This document shows positions 25,245-32,356 of a stretch of DNA of 64,000 nt, piece after piece. Positions within the stretch are counted from its first letter, which is position 1. Each line of letters starts with the position of its first letter. The position numbers and the translations under genes were made by a program. The stretch lies in contig JAPLFG010000003.1 in assembly GCA_026390795.1 (NCBI GenBank), positions 682,001-746,000 of the forward strand, read 5' to 3'. The notes beneath the pieces were generated by a model. The model was not told the DNA's origin. It did no database searches and worked only from the letters and a program-made list of their open reading frames with translations. The DNA is from Ignavibacteriales bacterium. GTDB taxonomy: Bacteria; Bacteroidota; Ignavibacteria; Ignavibacteriales; Melioribacteraceae.

Positions 25245-27380
25245 TTATTTTCTTAATTCATCGGGTATTTTTCCCGTTTTTAATTCTTCTGCAACTCTTT
25301 GTGCGCCAAGTAAATCTTGAAGAATCTCAAGAATTCCCTGTGATGCAACTGAGACACTTCTGTTTGCTTCAGTTGTAAAGATAAAATTGCCTGCCAAACT
25401 TTCCATGTTGCCATCAAATACGGCACCGACTACTTCTGCTTTCGTGTTGATAATAGCACTGCCTGAATTTCCGCCAATGATATCATTTGTACTGATGAAA
25501 TTATATGGAGTACTAAGATCGAAATCGGGATTCAGTTTTGTCCATCGTGCAGGTAGATCCCAAGGATACTGTTTCTTGTGAGAATAATATCTGTCATATA
25601 ATCCGTAGAAAGTCGTAATTGTTGGTGCGATTGTTCCGTTGTATTTGTAGCTTTTCATAACACCATCGCTTATACGTAGTGTAAATGTTGCATCGGGTGG
25701 AATTGATGTTCCATACACAGCATATAATACTTGTCCCAATTGACTTTCCAACGCTTGTTCTGTTTCACTAATTTCTTTTGACTTAGCAGCAAATTCTTTT
25801 GCCTTGTCTTGTGTATTAAGTATATAATAAATGAACGGATCGTTAGAATTTAATATTGCGTCTGCATCTTTTTTTGCCAGTTCAATTACATTTTCTTTTG
25901 ATGTGAGAGATGAGTTCTTTAATGCATAATCGGCAGCTGCTTTTCCGCTCAAACCATTGAACATTTTTTTAACTAATGTGTTATTGTTGCCAAGATTCAT
26001 AATAAAATAATCTGCCATCATAGCAGTTAGTTTGCTATTCATGCTTTCATTTACTTTTTCCGGGAATAAACCGTTTATTGTAGCGTCTAACTTATCGGCT
26101 TTGTAATCGGGAGCTCTTTCAGCTTCCGGTTTTTTAAGATTGTTTGCCAGTTCAACTACTTTTCTTGCAATAGAGAAATAAACTGGAGCCGTACGAGGAG
26201 AGATACTATAAGCGGCAGCTTCAAACGCAAATTTTCTTGCTTCATTTCTCGTTTGTTCTATTCCTTCCCATAGATGACCGTATTTGTTAGTGAGTTCCGG
26301 ACTAGCCGCAACTGCATCTTTAAGCTTTTTCTCAAAATCTTTCTTACGAGCCATAAATTGTGGATCTTCTAAACCGGCAAGAACACCGGTGAAAACTTTT
26401 GCACTGTTACCAATGAAAAATTGCTGTCCTCTGTATTCATCTGCTTTAGCAGGTTCTTCCGCAATCATTTCATCATAAATTGAAAAAAGACGATTCAAAA
26501 GAAATGTGCCGTTTTTATAAGTAACATCTCTGTAATATTCAAGCTGTGCAACTGTTTTTAATCTCTGTGTTGAACCAGGATTTCCGACAACAAACAGAAG
26601 TTCATTTTCTTGTGCACCGTTTTGACTGAACTTGTAAAAATTTTCTGTCTTCATTGGTTTGCCGTTTTCATCATAAGCGCGGAGAAAAGCAAAATCTGCA
26701 TCATATCGCGGATAAGTAAAGTTATCCGGATCGCCGCCATATAAACCTACTACTCTTTCATTCGAGTAAACTAAACGAATATCATTGTACGTTTTATATC
26801 CATATAAGGAAAATTTACTTCCGTTATAAAGAGAAGTAACCTTACAATTTAATCCTGTGTCTTTATTGTATTTGGCTTCCAATTCTTTAATTGCGCTGTT
26901 TCTTTTTTCAATTTTTTCCGCATCAGTTTTACCTGAATTAAAAGCTTCCATAACTGGAGCAGTTACATCTTCAATAAGAACAAGTTGTTCTACATAAGTC
27001 GGAGCTTTTCTTTCATCAGCTAAAGTTGGTGCGAAAAAACCATTCTTCGGTATGTTTTCACCATCTTTGCTCAATTTTTCAAGAAATCCATCAACACAAT
27101 GATGGTTTGTCATAATCAATCCATCTTCGGATACAAATGAAGCCGAACATCCTCCACCAAATCTTAGCGCGGCTAGTCTTACTTTTTTTAACCATTCATC
27201 GGATGCATCAAAACCGTACGTTGATTTAATATAAGCGTTAGGGTAATCTTCAAACGTCCACATTTTTCCCGTATCAAACTTTTGTGCTTTGACTGTATCT
27301 AAGTTAGATTGGGCACTTAACGGAAGGATGAAAACAAATAAAAATGAAAAAATTATTGATTTGAATAATGCTCTTTTCAT
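25245..27380 (-). CDS. S46 dipeptidyl-peptidase, DPP7-type (second copy)
   Basis: A 711-residue paralogue of the neighbouring S46 peptidase. The signal peptide ends in LPLSAQ. The active site is His94 in TNHHCVDG and Ser639 in GGNSGSAIIN; the specificity position has Gly657 (AVFDGN), again DPP7-like. The two proteins share gene order and the same domain layout but differ widely in sequence, suggesting an old tandem duplication with different substrate ranges. The ATG at 27380 follows an AGGTGT site and starts the signal peptide. It has its own terminator, so it need not be co-transcribed with the first copy. Confidence 0.93.
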   Translation of the reverse strand: MKRALFKSIIFSFLFVFILPLSAQSNLDTVKAQKFDTGKMWTFEDYPNAYIKSTYGFDASDEWLKKVRLAALRFGGGCSASFVSEDGLIMTNHHCVDGFLEKLSKDGENIPKNGFFAPTLADERKAPTYVEQLVLIEDVTAPVMEAFNSGKTDAEKIEKRNSAIKELEAKYNKDTGLNCKVTSLYNGSKFSLYGYKTYNDIRLVYSNERVVGLYGGDPDNFTYPRYDADFAFLRAYDENGKPMKTENFYKFSQNGAQENELLFVVGNPGSTQRLKTVAQLEYYRDVTYKNGTFLLNRLFSIYDEMIAEEPAKADEYRGQQFFIGNSAKVFTGVLAGLEDPQFMARKKDFEKKLKDAVAASPELTNKYGHLWEGIEQTRNEARKFAFEAAAYSISPRTAPVYFSIARKVVELANNLKKPEAERAPDYKADKLDATINGLFPEKVNESMNSKLTAMMADYFIMNLGNNNTLVKKMFNGLSGKAAADYALKNSSLTSKENVIELAKKDADAILNSNDPFIYYILNTQDKAKEFAAKSKEISETEQALESQLGQVLYAVYGTSIPPDATFTLRISDGVMKSYKYNGTIAPTITTFYGLYDRYYSHKKQYPWDLPARWTKLNPDFDLSTPYNFISTNDIIGGNSGSAIINTKAEVVGAVFDGNMESLAGNFIFTTEANRSVSVASQGILEILQDLLGAQRVAEELKTGKIPDELRK

Positions 27381-27543
27381 ACAACACCTTTTGTTATTGA
27401 TTGTGATATTGAATTGCGTCAAAAATAAAACACTTCGGAATGATAACCAAGACATCCGAGACCGAGATTAGACGAAACAGAGGAAGATATTCCTCATAAA
27501 ATCATTTTAAAATTAAGATTTGTGAGAAAAGATTTAAAAAAGG

Positions 27544-27565
27544 AAGGACGACCTGAGTCGTCCTT
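27544..27565 (-). terminator. Rho-independent terminator after yceI-marR
   Basis: Perfect 9-bp arms AAGGACGAC and GTCGTCCTT around a 4-nt loop. On the minus strand the stem is followed by CCTTTTTT. It lies 28 nt beyond the marR stop. Confidence 0.88.
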
Positions 27566-27592
27566 ATAAAAAAGAGCAAATTCTAGTGTAAT

Positions 27593-28042
27593 TCACCCTC
27601 TTAGTTTATCTAATAGCTCGTTCAGCTTTTTGGATTCCGAAACAGAAAGGTTTTTGAAAAGTGAATCATATTTTTCATTTAACTTATCCATCTCCAATAG
27701 TAATTTTAAACCATCTTCCGTTATGATTACATCTACACATCTCCGGTCATCTAATGAAAGATTTCTCTTTACGAAACCTTTGATGCGTAAACGTTCCACA
27801 AGTCTTGATGCGTCTGACATTTTATCGAGCATCCTTTCCTTCAGCAAATTAATTGTTGCGGGATTTGGATACTGCCCTCTAAGTATACGCAGAATATTGA
27901 ATTGATTACTTGTTATTTTATACTTAGTAAAAAGTTTGGATTGCGAATTCATTAACCAGCCGTAAGTGTAAATAACATTTACGGCAAGTTTGTGATACTC
28001 ATTCCGAAACTTAGACTGTTTTATTTCTTTTTCGAGCTTCAT
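27593..28042 (-). CDS. MarR family transcriptional regulator
   Basis: A 149-residue winged-helix regulator. The DNA-binding region is seen in ITSNQFNILRILRG, then KERMLDKMSDASRLVERL (recognition helix) and the wing VKRNLSLDDRRCVDVIIT. It overlaps the upstream yceI gene by 4 nt (ATGA), so the two are translationally coupled and it probably controls its own operon. Repeated sequences upstream of yceI are candidate operators. The ligand is unknown. Confidence 0.93.
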   Translation of the reverse strand: MKLEKEIKQSKFRNEYHKLAVNVIYTYGWLMNSQSKLFTKYKITSNQFNILRILRGQYPNPATINLLKERMLDKMSDASRLVERLRIKGFVKRNLSLDDRRCVDVIITEDGLKLLLEMDKLNEKYDSLFKNLSVSESKKLNELLDKLRG

Positions 28043-28626
28043 TTCGATTTTTGTAACTCAAGATTAACAGTCATTTCAACTGTTTTACCCACAACTGCAC
28101 CGCCGGCTTCGATGAGCGCATTCCATTTCAAATTATAATCGAAACGGTTAATTTCACCTTTAATTTTAAATCCGGCTTTAATATTTCCATATGGATCTTT
28201 TACCGAACCGTTATAAACAACATCAAGAGTTACTTCTTTAGTTACATCTCGGATTGTAAGATCGCCAACAAGTTTGTAATTCTTGCCACTTACTTTCTTA
28301 AAAGATTTTCCTTTGAACGTCAGTTTCGGAAATTTTTCGGCATTAAAAAAATCATCCGATTTAAGATGTTTATCGCGGGAATCATTATCGGTACTAATGC
28401 TGTTAACATCTGCCGAGAAATCAATCTTGGCATCTGTAAAATCATCTTTGGATGATTCAATATTTGCATCAAATGATTTGAATTCACCGCTAACTTCCGA
28501 TATTACAAGATGAGTAACTGTAAACTGAACTTTGGAATGAGCTTTATCTACAGTCCATTTTGTTTGTGCATTAATAGTCATGAGACTGATTAACAACAGA
28601 ATTGCTGCAAAACGAAGTTTTGCCAT
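28039..28626 (-). CDS. YceI family periplasmic protein
   Basis: A 195-residue secreted protein with a signal peptide ending in MTINAQ. The YceI lipocalin-like fold is recognised by TKWTVDKAHSKVQFTVTHL, SADVNSISTDNDSRDKHL and the closing VEMTVNLEL. Family members bind isoprenoid or amphiphilic ligands. It is the first gene of a two-gene operon with a MarR regulator. An AGGAG ribosome-binding site precedes the ATG. Confidence 0.94.
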   Translation of the reverse strand: MAKLRFAAILLLISLMTINAQTKWTVDKAHSKVQFTVTHLVISEVSGEFKSFDANIESSKDDFTDAKIDFSADVNSISTDNDSRDKHLKSDDFFNAEKFPKLTFKGKSFKKVSGKNYKLVGDLTIRDVTKEVTLDVVYNGSVKDPYGNIKAGFKIKGEINRFDYNLKWNALIEAGGAVVGKTVEMTVNLELQKSK

Positions 28627-28673
28627 TTGGAACTCCTATATATTAGTTTATATTTAGTACGAGTTAGAATAAA

Positions 28674-28699
28674 TGTTGCGACGTTTAATGTTGTAACGT
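28674..28699. promoter_or_regulatory. Candidate MarR operator upstream of yceI-marR
   Basis: TGTTGCGACGT at 28674-28684 and TGTTGTAACGT at 28689-28699 are direct repeats with 9 of 11 matches and a 15-nt period. They also contain partial dyad symmetry. They lie 48-73 nt upstream of the yceI start, a usual place for an autoregulatory site. Binding is inferred only. Confidence 0.35.
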
Positions 28700-28774
28700 A
28701 TATGCTGGTTTATTAGTTCCCAACATGAAATTGCGGCAAGGTTTTCTGGGGTGGATATTATACAGTCAGCTTAA

Positions 28775-29083
28775 TTACATAAAAATCTCCGGATACATAA
28801 ATGGTTGTATTTTTCTTTCATCTTCAGAAGTACCATTACAAAGATGGCACTTGCGGGTATAAAAAACGACCGGTTCTTCAGATCCTTCAAGAGAAAAGAA
28901 ATTTACAATCGAATGGCAGTTTCTGCATTGCACTATATGATTTGTAAATAAACGCTTCACGCAATCATTGCAAAGGAAATCAGTATCTGTGTATTTATCC
29001 TTTAGTTCGATTGGGAAAATCGTATTACAATTTGAATTGCTGCAACAAGTAAATTTGTGCAGACTCGTAGAAATAGCTTCGAT
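28775..29083 (-). CDS. Double zinc-ribbon protein with apparent ATC start
   Basis: An unrecognised protein of 102 residues if it starts at the ATC at 29083. It has two apparent zinc sites: Cys13/14, Cys19, Cys38 and Cys41, then Cys53, Cys56, Cys79 and Cys82. The only common start codon in frame is a GTG at 28960, which would remove the whole first site. No ATG, GTG or TTG occurs in frame between 28961 and 29083. A perfect AGGAGG at 29089-29094 lies 5 nt before the ATC and a TATATTTG promoter box lies just upstream. Function unknown; possibly nucleic-acid binding. Confidence 0.6.
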   Translation of the reverse strand: MEAISTSLHKFTCCSNSNCNTIFPIELKDKYTDTDFLCNDCVKRLFTNHIVQCRNCHSIVNFFSLEGSEEPVVFYTRKCHLCNGTSEDERKIQPFMYPEIFM

Positions 29084-29108
29084 AACAGCCTCCTCATAGA
29101 AAACGTTG

Positions 29109-29116
29109 CAAATATA
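29109..29116 (-). promoter_or_regulatory. TATATTTG promoter box for the zinc-ribbon gene
   Basis: The minus strand reads TATATTTG, a match to the Bacteroidota TAnnTTTG element. It would place the transcript start only a few bases before the AGGAGG site of the zinc-ribbon gene. No well-spaced upstream TTTG was found. Confidence 0.4.
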
Positions 29117-29184
29117 AACCAGCTATAGATTCATTTCGATGCAAAAATTAATCCTATAAGGTTAGTAAATCCTTTTGATTTGAT

Positions 29185-29192
29185 TAAATTTG
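29185..29192 (+). promoter_or_regulatory. TAAATTTG promoter box for the phosphohexomutase gene
   Basis: TAAATTTG matches TAnnTTTG and lies 36 nt before the ATG at 29229. The upstream TTTG is not at the usual distance, so this is a weak call. Confidence 0.3.
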
Positions 29193-29228
29193 TTCAATAA
29201 AAAATTTTAAGAAATTTTGGAGAATCCG

Positions 29229-30575
29229 ATGGAAAAAATTCAATCTTTCAAAGCATATGATATAAGAGGTAAAGTGCCGGGTGATTTGAACATTGACCTC
29301 GCCTATAAAATTGGTCGTACAATTGTAAAATATTTGAATGCTAAATCGATTGTGATCGGCAGAGATGTAAGAAAATCATCGCCGGAGCTTTCCGACGCTT
29401 TATCTAAAGGAATAAATGATGTAGGATGCGATGTTCTGGACCTTGGCTTGTGCGGAACAGAGATGATATACTTCGGTACACCATTCCTTAATGCTGACGG
29501 CGGAGTAATGATAACTGCAAGCCATAATCCACCTGAATACAATGGGTTGAAATTTGTGAAAAAAGGTTCGGTGCCAATGGGCTACGAATCCGGCTTGGAC
29601 GTAATTGAACAAATGGTTCTTAAAAATGAACTCGTTGAGATGGCTGCTGTAAAAGGGAAAGTAATTCAAAAAAATATTATGAATGAATTTATTTCTAAAG
29701 TAACACAATTTTTTGACGCCAAGAAAATTCTACCGTATAAAGTAGTTGTGAATGCGGGTAACGGTTGTGCGGGCCCGGCACTAGATGCTCTGGAAAAATA
29801 TTTACCTATTGAAATGATAAAAGTTTTTCATGAACCGGATTCAAATTTCCCGAACGGTGTACCCAATCCCCTTCTCCCCGAAAACCGTCAGCCAACTATT
29901 GACGCAATTAAAAAATATGGCGCTGATCTTGGAGTTGCATGGGACGGCGATTACGACCGCTGCTTCTTTTTTGATGAACGTGGAAATTTTATTGAGGGAT
30001 ATTATATTGTTGGTTTGCTCGCCAAATCAATTTTAAAATTAAACCCGGGTGGCAAGATTGTTCATGATCCAAGACTCATTTGGAATACGATTGACGTTGT
30101 AAATAAAGCCGGTGGCGAAGCGATAGTCTCCAAGAGCGGACACGCATTCATAAAACAAAAAATGAGAGAAGTTAATTCAGTCTATGGCGGAGAAATGTCG
30201 GCACATCATTATTTCCGTGATAATTTTTATTCAGACAGCGGACTTATTCCATTTGTACTAATTCTTCAATTAATGTCTAATGAGAAATCAAAGCTTTCCG
30301 ATCTTGTCGGTGAAATGATTAGTTCTTACCCATGTTCGGGGGAAATTAATTCAACTATCCCGGAACCGGCATTAATGATCCAGAAATTGAAAGAAAAATA
30401 TTCGGATGGGATATTGGATGAATTAGATGGAGTTAGTATCGAATTTCCAAATTGGCGTTTTAACGTCAGAATGAGTAATACTGAGCCGCTTCTTCGTTTA
30501 AATGTTGAATCAAAAAAAGATGAAAAATTAATGCAAAAAAAAACCGATGAACTCTTGAAATTTATACGAGGATAG
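29229..30575 (+). CDS. manB: Phosphomannomutase/phosphoglucomutase
   Basis: Alpha-D-phosphohexomutase that interconverts hexose 1- and 6-phosphates for exopolysaccharide, LPS or glycogen precursors; 448 residues. The catalytic serine loop is TASHNPPEYNG (Ser98). The metal loop DGDYDRC, the sugar-binding GGEMSAHHYF and the phosphate-binding RMSNTEPLLRLN follow in order. GEMSAHHYF fits the dual phosphomanno/phosphogluco group. A TTG four codons upstream is in frame, but GGAG is correctly spaced for the ATG at 29229. Confidence 0.94.
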   Translation: MEKIQSFKAYDIRGKVPGDLNIDLAYKIGRTIVKYLNAKSIVIGRDVRKSSPELSDALSKGINDVGCDVLDLGLCGTEMIYFGTPFLNADGGVMITASHNPPEYNGLKFVKKGSVPMGYESGLDVIEQMVLKNELVEMAAVKGKVIQKNIMNEFISKVTQFFDAKKILPYKVVVNAGNGCAGPALDALEKYLPIEMIKVFHEPDSNFPNGVPNPLLPENRQPTIDAIKKYGADLGVAWDGDYDRCFFFDERGNFIEGYYIVGLLAKSILKLNPGGKIVHDPRLIWNTIDVVNKAGGEAIVSKSGHAFIKQKMREVNSVYGGEMSAHHYFRDNFYSDSGLIPFVLILQLMSNEKSKLSDLVGEMISSYPCSGEINSTIPEPALMIQKLKEKYSDGILDELDGVSIEFPNWRFNVRMSNTEPLLRLNVESKKDEKLMQKKTDELLKFIRG

Positions 30576-30636
30576 TTATATTTGCATAGAACAATTGATT
30601 AGTGTTGACGTCTAAAGACCAAAAAGGTAAATACAA

Positions 30637-30855
30637 ATGCCGAAGGAACAAGAAAAAGCAATCGATGTTGATAAGCTTTTGAAGAATAAATTAAAAGCAG
30701 TGAGTATTGGTTCTTTAGAAAATTCTATTTCGAAAGTTGTAAGTGATATGGTTGGTGAAGATTACAAATGCACCATCGGAGAAGTTAAGTATACAATGTT
30801 CAGCGGTGCGGATTTTCACATTAAAATTGAATTAAGTTATAATCCAGAGCAATAA
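30637..30855 (+). CDS. Conserved-looking small protein, function unknown
   Basis: A 72-residue soluble protein with a charged N-terminus (MPKEQEKAIDVDKLLKN), a helix and a C-terminal beta-rich part with CTIGEVKYTMFSGADFHIKI. It has no signal peptide. An AAAGG sequence lies 10 nt before the ATG. It is 61 nt downstream of the phosphohexomutase gene and just before a strong hairpin, so it may be the last gene of that transcript. I do not recognise a family. Confidence 0.65.
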   Translation: MPKEQEKAIDVDKLLKNKLKAVSIGSLENSISKVVSDMVGEDYKCTIGEVKYTMFSGADFHIKIELSYNPEQ

Positions 30856-30859
30856 AGTT

Positions 30860-30921
30860 TAGGGAGTTGCGGCTGGGCTTAGGTCTCCCCCCAACCTGGG
30901 TCTGGCTCTTCTCCCTAGTTT
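30860..30921 (+). terminator. Large G/C-rich hairpin between convergent genes
   Basis: TAGGGAG at 30860-30866 pairs with CTCCCTA at 30911-30917, and GGCTGGGCTTAGGT pairs with ACCTGGGTCTGGC mainly through G-C and G-U pairs around a CTCCCCCCA loop. A TTTTTT run follows on the plus strand. It sits between convergent genes and probably terminates the plus-strand transcript. Its base composition is far richer in G and C than its surroundings. Confidence 0.6.
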
Positions 30922-30922
30922 T

Positions 30923-32062
30923 TTATCTACCCCCAGTAATTTTTCCTAACTCATTAACAACATTTTCTATTTCATCTTTTGTGTTATAGAAATGCGGCGA
31001 AAACCGTATCATTCCTTCACGGACTGCCGAATATATTTTTCTCTTTTCTAATTCATCATAGATTCTTTTTGAATCTTCATGGCGGAAGGTTACAATTCCC
31101 GCTCTATTATTTTCAGTTACATTTTCTAGAATAGTTTTTATTCCTATCTGTGATAATTTTTCGATAAAGAAATTTGTGTTAACTAATATTTTATTTTCGA
31201 CATTCTGCATTCCAAAATCTAGAAATAGATTCAGCATTGCATCAAATATTGCAACACCGAGGGCATTCACAGTTCCATTCTGAAAGCGGTCCGCGCTTGA
31301 TTTTAGTGCGAGATCGTAATCAAGTAGATTCCACGCATTATCAACTGAAGTCCAACCGACATTTTTTTGATCAATCCGGTTTTGTAATTCTTCAGTTAGA
31401 AAGATATATGACAACCCTTGACTGCTCATAAACCATTTTTGCGTTCCGCCGGAGAGAAAATCAATTTTAGATTTGTTAACATCTATTTGAACCACACCGG
31501 CACCTTGAATGGCATCAACACAAAATATAATTCCACGCTGCCTACACAATTCACCAATAGCATCGATATCCGCACGGTAACCGGAAAGAAATTGAACTAG
31601 GCTTATCGAAACTAATTTTGTCCTTGGTGTTATCACCTTCTCAATATCTTCAATATCAACAATTCCATTGCGCGATTTTATCAGATCAATTTCAATTCCT
31701 CGTTTTTGTAGATTTAAAAAGGGATAGATGTTTGAAGGAAATTCAATGTCGTTCAAAATTATTCTATCGCCTTCTTTCAAATCCAATCCTTGAGCCAGAA
31801 TATTCAATCCGTTTGAAACATTATCCACCCAGGCAAGACGGTCCGTCGTTGTTCCAAGAATCTTTCCAAGTTTTTCTTTCGCACCGCTGTTCCATTTCAA
31901 TAAGAATGGATAATTCTCAATCTTAGAACCGCTCCGCTGCTGAGCATATTCATTTATGCGATTCAAGACAAGAGATGACCACGGCCCTATCGCCGCATGA
32001 TTGAAATAGATCTGATCGGTCTGTAAGTGCGGAAACAAATTTCTGACTTCATTAATGTCCAT
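30923..32062 (-). CDS. Class V aminotransferase (cysteine desulfurase-like fold)
   Basis: PLP enzyme of the class V aminotransferase family, 379 residues. The N-terminus YFNHAAIGP, the mid-domain FCVDAIQGAGVVQID (Asp for the pyridine nitrogen) and the Schiff-base lysine in SGGTQKWFMS are clear. The active-site cysteine loop typical of IscS/SufS is not evident, so it is unlikely to be the main cysteine desulfurase. It could be an isopenicillin N epimerase-like or other amino-acid enzyme. It is divergent from a 53-residue ORF and has no operon partner. Confidence 0.88.
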   Translation of the reverse strand: MDINEVRNLFPHLQTDQIYFNHAAIGPWSSLVLNRINEYAQQRSGSKIENYPFLLKWNSGAKEKLGKILGTTTDRLAWVDNVSNGLNILAQGLDLKEGDRIILNDIEFPSNIYPFLNLQKRGIEIDLIKSRNGIVDIEDIEKVITPRTKLVSISLVQFLSGYRADIDAIGELCRQRGIIFCVDAIQGAGVVQIDVNKSKIDFLSGGTQKWFMSSQGLSYIFLTEELQNRIDQKNVGWTSVDNAWNLLDYDLALKSSADRFQNGTVNALGVAIFDAMLNLFLDFGMQNVENKILVNTNFFIEKLSQIGIKTILENVTENNRAGIVTFRHEDSKRIYDELEKRKIYSAVREGMIRFSPHFYNTKDEIENVVNELGKITGGR

Positions 32063-32144
32063 ATTTTCCCAATGAATTTGATTTTAATCCCTCTAAAATT
32101 ATAGAAACTTTCCGATAATAAGATTAGAAATAAAGGAAATTGAT

Positions 32145-32306
32145 ATGTACAAACTATTAGAAATTGCCCGTGCGTTTTACGGAGTATTAGTTCCAAGAAA
32201 ATCCCAGAAGAATTTTTTGCTTTTTGCGGAAAAATATTTGGATGAGCGATATTCAGTAGAAACTGCAGTCGGATTAGCACTTAGAAAATTGAACTTGAAT
32301 AGATAG
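32145..32306 (+). CDS. Small 53-residue protein, function unknown
   Basis: A short ORF that starts MYKLLEIARAFYGVLVP and ends LALRKLNLNR. It is preceded by an AAAGGAA ribosome-binding sequence 6 nt before the ATG. The protein is basic and predicted helical, with an aromatic N-terminal helix. It stands alone between the divergent aminotransferase gene and the pepF terminator. No family is recognised. The start signal and codon pattern support it moderately. Confidence 0.55.
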   Translation: MYKLLEIARAFYGVLVPRKSQKNFLLFAEKYLDERYSVETAVGLALRKLNLNR

Positions 32307-32316
32307 AAAATAAAAA

Positions 32317-32334
32317 GCCCCCAAATGCGGGGGC
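32317..32334 (-). terminator. Rho-independent terminator after pepF
   Basis: GCCCCC and GGGGGC form a perfect 6-bp G-C stem with a 6-nt loop; on the minus strand it is followed by TTTTTATTTT. It lies 22 nt beyond the pepF stop and ends 10 nt after the small plus-strand ORF. Confidence 0.88.
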
Positions 32335-32356
32335 GTTTCAAGATCTTATAAAGAAA

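Noticed and set aside
29081-29102. ATG overlapping the AGGAGG site upstream of the zinc-ribbon gene
   Set aside because: The ATG in TATGAGGAGG is in a different frame and gives a 34-residue ORF with no cysteine pattern; it would also place the start inside the ribosome-binding site.
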